From the NCBI RefSeq assembly GCF_004005995.1, contig NZ_CP034767.1, positions 2,046,001 to 2,110,000 on the forward strand: a stretch of 64,000 nucleotides of DNA, given 5' to 3'. The notes under the pieces are model-generated. The model worked only from the letters and a program-made list of their open reading frames with translations. It was not told the origin of the DNA and did no database searches. Shown here piece by piece: positions 8,530 through 16,841 of the stretch. The DNA is from Devosia sp. 1566. GTDB lineage: Bacteria > Pseudomonadota > Alphaproteobacteria > Rhizobiales > Devosiaceae. How positions within the stretch are numbered: position 1 is the stretch's first letter; every line of letters starts with the position of its first letter. Made by a program: the position numbers and the translations under genes.

Positions 8530-9815
8530 TGTCTGCGGCTCACAGGATCGAACTCATGTTGAACGAAGTCTTCAGCGGCACGCTGGCCGTAATCGGGATG
8601 GGCTATATCGGCCTGCCCACCGCTACCGTTCTCGCCACCCGGGGCATCCAGGTCATCGGCGTGGACGTCAATCCGCGCATCGCGGAAGCGATTTCGCGCG
8701 GTGAAACCCCCTTTATCGAGCCCGACCTGGCCGTCGCGGTAAGCGGCGCGGTCGCGATGGGTCGCCTGTCCATGTCGCGCGAGATCCCTGAGGCGGATGC
8801 CTTCATCATCGCCGTGCCCACCCCCTTCAACCCCGATCACACCGCCGATCTTTCCTATGTCCAGGCGGCGGCCGAGCAGGTCGCGCTCAAGCTGCGCCCC
8901 GGCAATATTGTGGTGCTCGAATCCACCAGCCCGCCCGGCACCACCGAAAAGGTCAGCCGTTGGATCGGTGCGGTCCGGCCCGATCTCAAGATGCCCCATA
9001 TTGTTGGGGGCAGCGCCGATGTTTACGTCGCCCACTGCCCCGAGCGGGTGCTGCCGGGCCGCATCATGATCGAGATGATCACCAATAATCGCGTTGTTGG
9101 CGGACTAACCACCACTTGTGCCATCAAGGCGGCCAGCATCTACCGGATCTTTTCCCAAGGTGAGATCCTCCTCACCGACGCCGCCAGTGCTGAAATGGCC
9201 AAGCTGGTGGAAAACGCCTACCGCGACGTCAACATCGCCTTTGCCAATGAGCTCTCCCTGATCACCGAGCACCTGCGGCTCGATGTGTGGGAGGTCATTC
9301 GCCTTGCCAACCAGCATCCCCGGGTCAACGTCCTGTCACCCGGACCCGGTGTTGGCGGCCACTGCATCCCGGTTGATCCCTGGTTCATCGTCGCGGCTGC
9401 ACCGGATACCGCCAGACTTATCCGCACGGCGCGCGAAGTGAACGACCACAAGCCCCACCATGTCGCCAATCAGGTCATCGCCAAGGCCCAGCGCTTCCGC
9501 ACGCCCTCCATTGCCTGCCTTGGGCTCACCTTCAAAGCCAACGTGGATGACGTCAGGGAAAGCCCGGCCATCGATGTGGTGGGCTTGATCGCCAACGCCC
9601 TGCCGGAGGTCGAGATCATGGTGGCCGATCCCTATGTCAGCGATCTCCCACCCAAACTGCACAGCAATGCCAATCTGCGGCTGGTGCCCGCCGGGCAGGC
9701 GGTGGACGAGGCCGATATCATCGTGCTTCTCGTCGAGCACGATGCCTTCAAGGCGCTACGTCACAACCGGCACAACGGCAAGGTGGTTTACGACACCCGC
9801 GGTGCCTGGGCCTGA
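8529..9815 (+). CDS. wecC: UDP-N-acetyl-D-mannosamine dehydrogenase
   Basis: A 428-residue member of the UDP-glucose/GDP-mannose dehydrogenase family that oxidises C6 of UDP-ManNAc twice with NAD to give UDP-ManNAcA. Seen are the Rossmann motif VIGMGYIGLPTA, IAVPTPFNPDH, ESTSPPGTTEK, CPERVLPG, the KLVENAYRDVNIAFANEL central helix, the catalytic-cysteine block GPGVGGHCIPVDPWF and the C-terminal LGLTFKANVDDVRESP. Resemblance to enterobacterial WecC is close over the full length. The ATG at 8529 overlaps the wecG stop; a second ATG at 8556 with AGGA eight bases upstream is equally plausible. Its 3' end overlaps convergent wecB by 28 bp. Confidence 0.95.
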   Translation: MSAAHRIELMLNEVFSGTLAVIGMGYIGLPTATVLATRGIQVIGVDVNPRIAEAISRGETPFIEPDLAVAVSGAVAMGRLSMSREIPEADAFIIAVPTPFNPDHTADLSYVQAAAEQVALKLRPGNIVVLESTSPPGTTEKVSRWIGAVRPDLKMPHIVGGSADVYVAHCPERVLPGRIMIEMITNNRVVGGLTTTCAIKAASIYRIFSQGEILLTDAASAEMAKLVENAYRDVNIAFANELSLITEHLRLDVWEVIRLANQHPRVNVLSPGPGVGGHCIPVDPWFIVAAAPDTARLIRTAREVNDHKPHHVANQVIAKAQRFRTPSIACLGLTFKANVDDVRESPAIDVVGLIANALPEVEIMVADPYVSDLPPKLHSNANLRLVPAGQAVDEADIIVLLVEHDAFKALRHNRHNGKVVYDTRGAWA

Positions 9816-10966
9816 GCGGCATCGAGGCTGGGAGCGAAATCGACCGGCCGCTCAGCCACGAGGCCGAAATAATGCGCAATGGCCTTCACGCAACGATCTG
9901 AGGCATGGCCGTCGCCGTAAGGGTTGACGGCCTTTGCCATCGCATCATAGGCGGCCCGGTCGGTGAGCAACCGGCTCACCTCGTCAAAGATGCGGTTCTC
10001 ATTGGTGCCAACCAGCTTGACCGTTCCCGCCAGCACAGCTTCAGGTCGCTCGGTGGTTGCCCGCATCACCAGCACCGGCTTGCCAAGGCTGGGCGCCTCC
10101 TCCTGCACGCCCCCGCTATCGGTCAACACAATATCCGAGGCCTGCATCGCGCCCACGAAGTCGCTATAGCCTAGCGGCTCGGTGATGAGCACGTTCTCCA
10201 GATGCTGCAGGTGCGGCAGCAGGATCTCGCGCACAGCCGGGTTCAAATGCACCGGCAGCAACAGCTGGATGTCGGGGAACGCCTGCGCGAGGCGCGCCAT
10301 GGCGCGTGCTGCCTGCGCCATTGGTTCCCCCCAGGACTCGCGCCGATGGGCGGTGATCAGCACGGTGCGGCGCCCTTGTAGCTTGAGCAGGTCCGGATTT
10401 GCCGGAGGCAGCTGGAGCGCCGCCACTTCCAGCAGCGCATCAATCACCGTATTGCCCGTCACGGCAACCGCGCTCGGCGAAATCGCCTCTGCTACGAGGT
10501 TCTGCCGCGATGTCGCCGTGGGTGCCAGATGCAGCTCGGCGATCCGGGACACCATGGTCCGGTTCACCTCCTCGGGGAACGGATTGTAGTTGTTGTGCGT
10601 CCGCAGGCCCGCCTCCAGATGGATCACCGGCACCCGCTGGTAGAATGCCGCAAGCGCAGCGGCAAAGCAGGTGGTGGTATCTCCCTGCACCAGCACTGCG
10701 TCTGGTTGCTCCTCGGCAATAATGGCAGAAACCCCTTCCAGGGCTCGGCAGGTGATTCCCGTCAGCAACTGGCGCTCCGTGATGATGTTGAGATCATGCT
10801 TGGGGACGATGCCGAACAAGGCATTGACCTGGTCGAGCATCTGCCGATGCTGCCCCGTTACCGCAACCACCGGCTCGACCAGCCCCGACTCCGCCAGCGC
10901 CGCCACCAGCGGGGCCATCTTTATCGCCTCGGGTCGGGTTCCATAGGCCACCAGTATCTTGGGCAT
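9788..10966 (-). CDS. wecB: UDP-N-acetylglucosamine 2-epimerase (non-hydrolysing)
   Basis: A 392-residue GT-B-fold epimerase that interconverts UDP-GlcNAc and UDP-ManNAc, supplying WecC. Motifs visible are VAYGTRPEAIKMAPLV, VTGQHRQMLDQV, VQGDTTTCFAAALAAF, HLEAGLRT, FPEEVNRTM, VTGNTVIDAL, LITAHRRESWGE, and the late DSGGVQEEAPSLGKPVLVMR. The ATG at 10966 is preceded by GAGGAC; the frame extends six codons further. It faces wecC tail to tail and overlaps it by 28 bp, an unusual arrangement for two consecutive steps of one pathway, usually found in a single operon. Confidence 0.95.
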   Translation of the reverse strand: MPKILVAYGTRPEAIKMAPLVAALAESGLVEPVVAVTGQHRQMLDQVNALFGIVPKHDLNIITERQLLTGITCRALEGVSAIIAEEQPDAVLVQGDTTTCFAAALAAFYQRVPVIHLEAGLRTHNNYNPFPEEVNRTMVSRIAELHLAPTATSRQNLVAEAISPSAVAVTGNTVIDALLEVAALQLPPANPDLLKLQGRRTVLITAHRRESWGEPMAQAARAMARLAQAFPDIQLLLPVHLNPAVREILLPHLQHLENVLITEPLGYSDFVGAMQASDIVLTDSGGVQEEAPSLGKPVLVMRATTERPEAVLAGTVKLVGTNENRIFDEVSRLLTDRAAYDAMAKAVNPYGDGHASDRCVKAIAHYFGLVAERPVDFAPSLDAAQAQAPRVS

Positions 10967-11423
10967 GATCTTGTCCTCGTCCACGCCCCGGTCGGGCGCG
11001 GAAAGACGCTAGGGCGCGGCTGCCACGATCGGCATAATCACATCAACCTAGTGGGCGGCTCGGCAAGCACGCTTGCTCCCTCCACGGTATGTCGCGGCAA
11101 TCAATTAGATAGGTCGGCCGCCAGCGGCAGGCGGAAATGGCCTAGGCCGAGCCGCACCCGTAACTCCTTGAGGGTACTTAAACCTACGGAAACCCTCGCA
11201 ATTATTGATACGCGGCCGACTTCACCTAAGGCGCTCGGAGCTTGGTGGGGTTCCTCTCTGCGACAGCTTAATCCCCTCGGCGAGTTTTGCCCCCGTGTGG
11301 GAGGTCCTAACGTCGCAACACGCAGGAACTGCATCCGCATGAGCTTTGGCGGCAACAACTGCCCCGGCTGCCGCCACTCGCCAACATCGGCATCTGGCGC
11401 CTGCCATGCAACAAGCGAGGCCT
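10967..11423. other. Divergent intergenic region of 457 bp between wecB and the ExoY-like gene
   Basis: No credible gene is present. It must contain the promoters of wecB (leftward) and the sugar transferase (rightward). It is rich in the otherwise rare tetramer CTAG, including CGCTAGGG at 11007-11014, identical to 242-249 and, inverted, to 25097-25104. A modestly AT-rich segment lies around 11170-11215. No clear sigma-70 boxes could be assigned. Confidence 0.45.
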
Positions 11424-12110
11424 ATGATGTTTGACAGTTTCGTCGGCAAGCCGGCCAAGCCCGGTGCCGGTGTCGCCCCCAGCAAGCGCCGGCTCGCCCT
11501 CGCCCGCCGCTTCTATCAACCGACCAAGCGCCTAAGCGATCTGGTGTTGGTGCTGGTGTTTGGACCACTGTTCTTGCCGCTTATCGCGATGCTCGCCCTG
11601 CTGGTGCGCCTTGATGGAGGGCCGTCAATTTATCGCCAGCCGCGCCTGGGGCGCCACGGTCGCGTGTTTCGGCTCGTCAAGCTTCGCACCATGGTGGTGG
11701 ATGCCGATGCCGCGCTGGCCCGGCATCTCGAGAGCGATCCAGCAGCACGCGCCGAATGGGCGGCAACGCAAAAACTGCGCCGCGATCCGCGGCTGACACC
11801 CATTGGCGGCTTCCTCCGCCGCTATTCGCTCGATGAGCTGCCCCAGCTCTGGAATGTGCTGATCGGGGAAATGAGTCTTGTCGGCCCGCGTCCCATGCTG
11901 CCCTCCCAACGCCCACTTTATCACGGCACCGCTTATTTCGACATGCTGCCGGGCCTGACCGGCCTTTGGCAGATCAGCGAGCGCAATGACTGCTCCTTTG
12001 CCGCCCGGGCCGATTACGACACGCGCTACGGGCAAATAGCCTCAATCGGCACTGATTTCCGCATCCTTTGGCGCACGGTTGAAGTCGTGTTCCGCGGCAC
12101 CGGTTGCTAG
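11424..12110 (+). CDS. ExoY-like undecaprenyl-phosphate sugar phosphotransferase
   Basis: A 228-residue bacterial sugar transferase (polyisoprenyl-phosphate hexose-1-phosphate transferase, monotopic type). It probably starts the repeat unit by moving sugar-1-phosphate from a UDP-sugar to undecaprenyl phosphate. Seen are the conserved start KRLSDLVLVLVFGPLFLPL (membrane hairpin), RQPRLGRHGRVFRLVKLRTM, the catalytic-region block LRRYSLDELPQLWNVLIGEM, SLVGPRPMLPSQ, and PGLTGLWQISERNDCSF. Overall arrangement matches rhizobial ExoY. Tandem ATGs at 11424 and 11427 follow GCGAGG. The sugar transferred cannot be read from sequence. Confidence 0.9.
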   Translation: MMFDSFVGKPAKPGAGVAPSKRRLALARRFYQPTKRLSDLVLVLVFGPLFLPLIAMLALLVRLDGGPSIYRQPRLGRHGRVFRLVKLRTMVVDADAALARHLESDPAARAEWAATQKLRRDPRLTPIGGFLRRYSLDELPQLWNVLIGEMSLVGPRPMLPSQRPLYHGTAYFDMLPGLTGLWQISERNDCSFAARADYDTRYGQIASIGTDFRILWRTVEVVFRGTGC

Positions 12111-12123
12111 GCTGCCGCCTTTC

Positions 12124-13434
12124 CTAGGGAATGATGGCGAGGTCCACCGGGGCCGCCGTGCCGCCGGGCGTCTGCGCTGGTGATCGTCCCGGTAGTTGCA
12201 CCTCCAGCGCTACCCGCACCAGGTCTCCCGGCACCAACACGCTGGCTTCACTGGCGTCCAGCGACACTGTTTGCTCCCCTTCCTGGCGCAATATGGAATA
12301 GCTGATCCCCGTTTTCGCCGTCTGGGCCAGCGTGGCGTTGGCGTCGAAATCCATCGATTGGCGCAGCATGCGCATCGTTGCTGTTTGGTTGAGCATCAGC
12401 TTTTCCAGCGTCGCCTGCTGTTCTTGCAATTGCGCCGCAGCATAGGATTGCTGCTCGTCCTGCAGCTTGGCCAAGTCCCGCTCGGATCGGTTGAGATTTT
12501 CCCGCGCCGACATCGTGGCAATGACATTGTCGAGCTTGTCCGAGCGCAGATCATCAAGGATACGCTCCGCATCGGTCAGCCGCGCCACCGTGGAAGCACC
12601 TGCGGCCAGCAGCGTCTTGAGCGAATCCACCTGCTGTTGCGCCCGCTCGATCTGCTGATCGATTGCGCCCGACTTTTGCTCCAGCGCATCGATTTCGGCT
12701 TTGTAAAGTACGGCCAGCTGCTCCAGCCCGATCTGCTGTCGCAACAACTCGTTGGTGTGCGCATCAAAGATGCGCCGCTCCTGCTCCATGATCTCGGCCA
12801 CCACCGGGTCGGCAGAGTTGAGCATGGGGTCGAACGTGATCTCAGGCTCGCGGGCAAATTCGGCCTTGAGCCGCGCCAACCGCGTCGTGGTGCGCAGGAT
12901 ATCCCGGTTGTAACCCTCAAGGTCCCATTGCAGCTTGATGGTTTCGGACAAACCCGAGGCCCCTTCGATCCGCTGCTCGCCCCCTGCCAGCGCCATGGCC
13001 TGGATCACCGTCATGCCGGGGCGATAGCTGTATGCGCCCGGCGCTTCGACATTGCCCACCACATAAACCGGCGGATATTCCAGCACCTGCACCGACGCAT
13101 TGGGGGCATCGAGGAGCCCCAGCTCGGTTTGCAGCAACTCGCCGATGCGCGTGCCAAGATCCTCCGCGCTCAGGCCCGAGACATCCATGGAGCCCAGCGT
13201 AGGGACCGCTAGCGAGCCATCGGGCCCGATCACGAACTCTCCGCTCACTGCGTCCCAGCGCTTGTAGTCGCCCGTTGCCGCAACAAACTGCACCACACTG
13301 ATCCTGAGCTTGGTCAGCGGGGCAAGTGGCGCCGGCGCCGCCATCGCGGCGGAGGCGAGCGAAACGCCCGCCAGCAACACCGCCAGGCGCATCCTGCGCC
13401 GTATCACCAGCGAGAAATCGTGCAAGTTCAACAT
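12124..13434 (-). CDS. Polysaccharide export protein, ExoF-like (OPX family)
   Basis: A 436-residue periplasmic/outer-membrane export protein. A basic start followed by a hydrophobic run ending AMA at about residue 32 is a signal peptide without a lipobox cysteine. Next comes the Poly_export domain (about 40-110, with SGEFVIGPDGSLAVPTLG) and an SLBB-like segment (VYVVGNVEAPGAYSYRPG). A long coiled-coil region (about 180-370) and a short C-terminal beta region (VLVPGDLVRVAL) finish it. That order matches rhizobial ExoF rather than enteric Wza, which lacks the long coiled coil. It lies tail to tail with the ExoY-like gene and divergent from the Wzz-like gene, its likely partner in export. Confidence 0.88.
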   Translation of the reverse strand: MLNLHDFSLVIRRRMRLAVLLAGVSLASAAMAAPAPLAPLTKLRISVVQFVAATGDYKRWDAVSGEFVIGPDGSLAVPTLGSMDVSGLSAEDLGTRIGELLQTELGLLDAPNASVQVLEYPPVYVVGNVEAPGAYSYRPGMTVIQAMALAGGEQRIEGASGLSETIKLQWDLEGYNRDILRTTTRLARLKAEFAREPEITFDPMLNSADPVVAEIMEQERRIFDAHTNELLRQQIGLEQLAVLYKAEIDALEQKSGAIDQQIERAQQQVDSLKTLLAAGASTVARLTDAERILDDLRSDKLDNVIATMSARENLNRSERDLAKLQDEQQSYAAAQLQEQQATLEKLMLNQTATMRMLRQSMDFDANATLAQTAKTGISYSILRQEGEQTVSLDASEASVLVPGDLVRVALEVQLPGRSPAQTPGGTAAPVDLAIIP

Positions 13435-13597
13435 GGTGGGCCCCGCTCCAGCAGCATTGCCTGATCGTATCGCGAGGCGGGGGCAAAAGAACCAGCTAGA
13501 GCGGCTTAGCTCCAGCGGCCTATCTTATTCCCGGTCTCACCCGTGTTGGCGATGGAGCCGCTGATGAGTCGCGCTCTAGGTTCGTCGCCAGACAATT

Positions 13598-15178
13598 TTG
13601 GCTGAGGCGCCGCTGCAGACCGGTCGGGTGAGTGACGTGAATGCACTGAGCAATATCGACTTCAGATTTTATCTATCCCTCTTTATGCGGCGCTTGCCGC
13701 TTTTCCTGATCGTCCTGGTGATCGCGACAAGCGCCGGCGTGATCGCCACCGTGTTGCGCCCCATCGTCTTTCAGGCGACCGCTCGCATTCTTGTTGAATC
13801 CCCGCAGATCCCGGCAGAACTCGCCAAGTCCACCGTGCCTACCGGCGCGGCCGAGCAGTTCCAGATCATTCAGCAGCACGTGCTTTCGCGCGACAATCTG
13901 CTCGCGCTCGCCGACCGACTGGCGCTCTATCAGGGCCGCCCACCAATGTCGCGCGCCGAAACCTATGACGATCTGATCCGGCGCCTCGAAATCGCGCCCA
14001 CCCATATTGAAAGCGGTACCGGAGCTGTTGCCACCGTATTCCGGATAGCCTTCAAGGCGGGTGACCCTGATAGCGCCGCGAACTTCGTCAATACACTCGT
14101 GACCCAGATCCTCGACAAGGACATCCAGCTGCGCACCGGTCGCGCCACCGACACCGTCACCTTTTTCGATGGCGAAGCGGCCCGGCTTGATCAGGCCCTG
14201 CGCGAAGCGGACAGCAGGATACTTGCCTTTAAGAACGAGCACATCGACGCGCTGCCCGACAGCCTCGACTTCCGCCGCGAGCAGCAAACCGTTGAGCAGC
14301 GACGCCTTTTGGTTTTGGCGCAGGAGGAATCAATGCTGCGCAAGCAGCGAACAGACCTCGAATCCCGCCCGCTGGAACTTGGCGTGATGCCGACTTCCCC
14401 GGTAGAGCAGAACCTCCAGGCGCTACGCCAATCGCTGGTGCAGCAGCAGGCGCTGTTTGCCGAAGACAGCCCGACCATCAAGGGACTGCGTGGCCGTATC
14501 GCCGCCATCGAGGGCGATCTTGCCGGAGCCAGCTCTCAACCCGGCTCCGACCGCCCCACCAACGCGCGCCAGTTCCAGATCGCTGACATTACCGACCGGC
14601 TCGCCGCCATCGCTCAGGAGCGCGAGCAGGTCCAGCGCAAGATCGCCGATCTCAGCGCCTCCATCGCCCGCACCCCGAGCAATGAAACCCGGCTCAATTC
14701 GCTCCTGCGCGATCATCATAACCTGCAGGCGCAATACGACCTGGCTGTAGCGCGCCTCGCCGAAGCATCCACGGGCAAGCAGATCGAACTGCTGCTAAAG
14801 GGCGAACGGCTTTCCTTGATCGAAAGCGCGGTCCCGCCGCGTAACTTCCAAGGATTTGGCACCCGCATGCTGCTGTTCGCCAGCCTCATTGTCGGCGTGC
14901 TGGCCGGTCTTGTCGCCGTGGTCGTGCCGGAGTTCTTCAACCGTCGCATCCGCCGCCCAGCCGAGCTAACATCCCGCTTGCAGATCGTGCCCTATATCAC
15001 TGTTCCGTATATCGAACGGCGTATTTTTGATCATCGGCGCCTTGCAATCAGCGTCGCGGCGACTCTCACCATTCCCGTGGTGCTCCTGGTTGCCGGCATC
15101 TATCTTTCTCCGCACAAGAACATCATTGGCCAGACCCAGGCCGCGACTGCCTCACCCTTGCCGGGAGTTCAGCCATGA
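13598..15178 (+). CDS. Wzz/GNVR-domain polysaccharide co-polymerase
   Basis: About 526 residues with the layout of a chain-length determinant. A membrane segment lies near residues 33-53 (FLIVLVIATSAGVIATVL), followed by a Wzz domain with FQATARILVESPQIP and a periplasmic coiled-coil part. A GNVR-like region ends ARTPSNETRLNSLLRDHHNLQ and YDLAVARLAEAS, and a second membrane segment lies near 430-450. A further hydrophobic stretch near 485-505 is unusual. The start is uncertain: TTG at 13598, GTG at 13628 or GTG at 13637. The stop overlaps the following ATPase gene (ATGA), so the two are coupled as in Wzc-type split systems. Confidence 0.85.
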   Translation: MAEAPLQTGRVSDVNALSNIDFRFYLSLFMRRLPLFLIVLVIATSAGVIATVLRPIVFQATARILVESPQIPAELAKSTVPTGAAEQFQIIQQHVLSRDNLLALADRLALYQGRPPMSRAETYDDLIRRLEIAPTHIESGTGAVATVFRIAFKAGDPDSAANFVNTLVTQILDKDIQLRTGRATDTVTFFDGEAARLDQALREADSRILAFKNEHIDALPDSLDFRREQQTVEQRRLLVLAQEESMLRKQRTDLESRPLELGVMPTSPVEQNLQALRQSLVQQQALFAEDSPTIKGLRGRIAAIEGDLAGASSQPGSDRPTNARQFQIADITDRLAAIAQEREQVQRKIADLSASIARTPSNETRLNSLLRDHHNLQAQYDLAVARLAEASTGKQIELLLKGERLSLIESAVPPRNFQGFGTRMLLFASLIVGVLAGLVAVVVPEFFNRRIRRPAELTSRLQIVPYITVPYIERRIFDHRRLAISVAATLTIPVVLLVAGIYLSPHKNIIGQTQAATASPLPGVQP

Positions 15179-15954
15179 CCATCGAAGCCGAACCCCACGC
15201 CGCCGCCGCGACGACTTTCCCGCTAAAGCCCACGGGCGCCAGTTCCCTTGCCTGGTCGCAACTGACCGATCTGCCAGTGGACCCGCGCTGGCTCACCAAG
15301 CAGAAGATCGTTTCCTTCCAGCGCCGGCACAAGGCTGCTCTCGCCTTTGACATCTTGCGCACCAAACTGCTCAAGGCCGCCCGCGAGCAGGGCTGGAAAA
15401 CCCTGGGCATCACCTCGCCCGATGCTGGCTGCGGCAAGGCGACCATTGCGGCCAACTTGGCGATCAGCCTGACTAAGCACGAGCAGGTCCGCGTCGCACT
15501 TGTGGATCTCGACCTGCGCCGGCCAGGCATCGCCCAGATCTTTGCCCATAAGAGCCGCTACAGCACTGAGGAGTTCCTCCGCGGCGAATGCCTGCCCGAA
15601 GACTTCCTGGTCCGCGTCGGCGACAATCTGGCCATTGGCGCCAGCTCGGACCAAACGGGCTACCCCGCCGAACTGCTGCACGGCCCCGGTGCAGCCCAAA
15701 TGCTCGAACGCTTGCGCCTGGGACTGGGCGCCGACATGCTCATCTTCAACCTGCCTTCGATGCTGGAAAGCGATGACTGCCTGGGGCTCTTGCCCCAAGT
15801 GGAAGCCGCACTGCTGGTGGTTGGCGCCGACCACAGTACCGTCGATGATATTGATGTATGCGAGCGGGAGCTGCGCGCCCAAACCCGCATGCTCGGCGTC
15901 GTGCTCAACAAGTGCCGCTACGCCTTCGACCAGAACGTCAACTTCCAGCTTTAG
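15175..15954 (+). CDS. Bacterial tyrosine-kinase/ParA-like ATPase with degenerate Walker motifs
   Basis: A 259-residue CpsD/CapB-like partner of the preceding GNVR protein. The fold is recognisable from FDILRTKLLKAAREQGWKTL, a P-loop region SPDAGCGKATIAANLA (residues 81-96) and an intact Walker A' LVDLDLRRPG (109-118). The first hydroxyl residue after the P-loop lysine (K88) is A89 instead of S/T, and the Walker B position normally read as I-D-T-P-P is IFNLPS, with N192 for the aspartate. The C-terminal tyrosine cluster of BY-kinases is absent (one Tyr, 249). It may bind but not hydrolyse nucleotide and act as a structural regulator of the co-polymerase. Weak kinase activity cannot be excluded. 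Confidence 0.82.
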   Translation: MTIEAEPHAAAATTFPLKPTGASSLAWSQLTDLPVDPRWLTKQKIVSFQRRHKAALAFDILRTKLLKAAREQGWKTLGITSPDAGCGKATIAANLAISLTKHEQVRVALVDLDLRRPGIAQIFAHKSRYSTEEFLRGECLPEDFLVRVGDNLAIGASSDQTGYPAELLHGPGAAQMLERLRLGLGADMLIFNLPSMLESDDCLGLLPQVEAALLVVGADHSTVDDIDVCERELRAQTRMLGVVLNKCRYAFDQNVNFQL

Positions 15955-16340
15955 CGCAGTCCCGGCCCTGCCGGACCGCGGCCCCGCGCCCCGCCGCGGC
16001 TCGTTTGACGCGCCCCCCCCATCGTTTCCCATCCACATCTCGAACAAGGTGCGGCTTGCTACGTCCACGGCAGGGTTCCACGGCGACCCATAACTATCCC
16101 GACGGGAGTGCCCCGCTCAAAGGACGGGTGCGGACCTCGGCAATAAATCCTTAAGCTTACGGGGCACGCGCCTACGAATAGCCCCGGCGGCGATTTTAGC
16201 TCGCTGCCCGGAAAGGCAGCTAACTCGCTAGCTCGATTAGCAAATTGCCCATCGTTCGGGGATCGCTAGCTTGGCAGAAAGTCGAGCACTGCGGCCAGCA
16301 AACACTGCCTTCACCCGCTCGCCATCTCAGGGGTAACCAC
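15955..16340. other. Intergenic region of 386 bp ahead of the sugar-biosynthesis operon
   Basis: No gene seen. Structures include GTGCCCCG at 16108-16115 matched by CGGGGCAC at 16160-16167, a tight hairpin GCTGCC/GGCAGC at 16203-16220, and two copies of TCGCTAGCT at 16225-16233 and 16263-16271. The promoter of the six-gene operon must be here; boxes are not obvious. Confidence 0.45.
16225..16271 (+). promoter_or_regulatory. Direct repeat of a CTAG-centred 9-mer
   Basis: TCGCTAGCT occurs at 16225-16233 and again at 16263-16271, 38 bp apart start to start, 70-115 bp before the first gene of the sugar operon. The same 9-mer occurs inverted upstream of wecG (7510-7518), and its first eight bases occur upstream of the flippase (23477-23484). 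A transcription-factor site is inferred. Confidence 0.35.
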
Positions 16341-16841
16341 ATGCTGACGCGCGTCCAGCTCGAAGACGGGGTAATCATCCGACAACCCGATCTGGTCAAT
16401 CTTTACGACTGCTCCATTGGTGCCGGCACCCGCATCGGCGCTTTTGTCGAGATTCAGAAAAACGCGGTCGTGGGCCGCAACTGCAAGATCTCGAGCCACA
16501 GCTTCCTCTGCGAAGGCGTCACCATCGATGACGGCGTGTTCATCGGCCACGGCGTGATGTTCACCAATGATCTCTTCCCCCGGGCCACCACCGCCACCGG
16601 CGAGCCGCAGGAAGGCGATGACTGGACGGTCGTACCCACCTTCGTGCGGCGCAACGCCTCCATCGGCAGCAATGCCACCATTCTCGCCGGCATCACCATT
16701 GGGGAAGGCGCCATGGTCGGCGCCGGCGCCGTGGTGACCCGCGATGTTCCCGGCGGAGCGGTGGTGGCGGGCGTGCCTGCGCGCCCCCTCGCCGCCTCCG
16801 CCCAACCGGCCCAACAGGATAACGGAAGGCTGCAACAATGA
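16341..16841 (+). CDS. Hexapeptide-repeat acyltransferase, WbpD/WlbB-like
   Basis: A 166-residue left-handed beta-helix acyltransferase. Hexapeptide repeats run through most of it (IGAGTRIGAFVEIQ, AVVGRNCKISSHSF, VTIDDGVFIGHGVMFTND) and it ends in the typical IGEGAMVGAGAVVTRDVPG and VVAGVPARPL. The catalytic histidine candidate is in GHGVMF. It resembles the WbpD group, which acetylates the 3-amino group of a UDP-2-acetamido-3-amino sugar acid. The ATG at 16341 follows CAGGGG; its stop overlaps the next gene by 4 bp. The following oxidoreductase and aminotransferase support a 3-acetamido sugar. Confidence 0.85.
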   Translation: MLTRVQLEDGVIIRQPDLVNLYDCSIGAGTRIGAFVEIQKNAVVGRNCKISSHSFLCEGVTIDDGVFIGHGVMFTNDLFPRATTATGEPQEGDDWTVVPTFVRRNASIGSNATILAGITIGEGAMVGAGAVVTRDVPGGAVVAGVPARPLAASAQPAQQDNGRLQQ

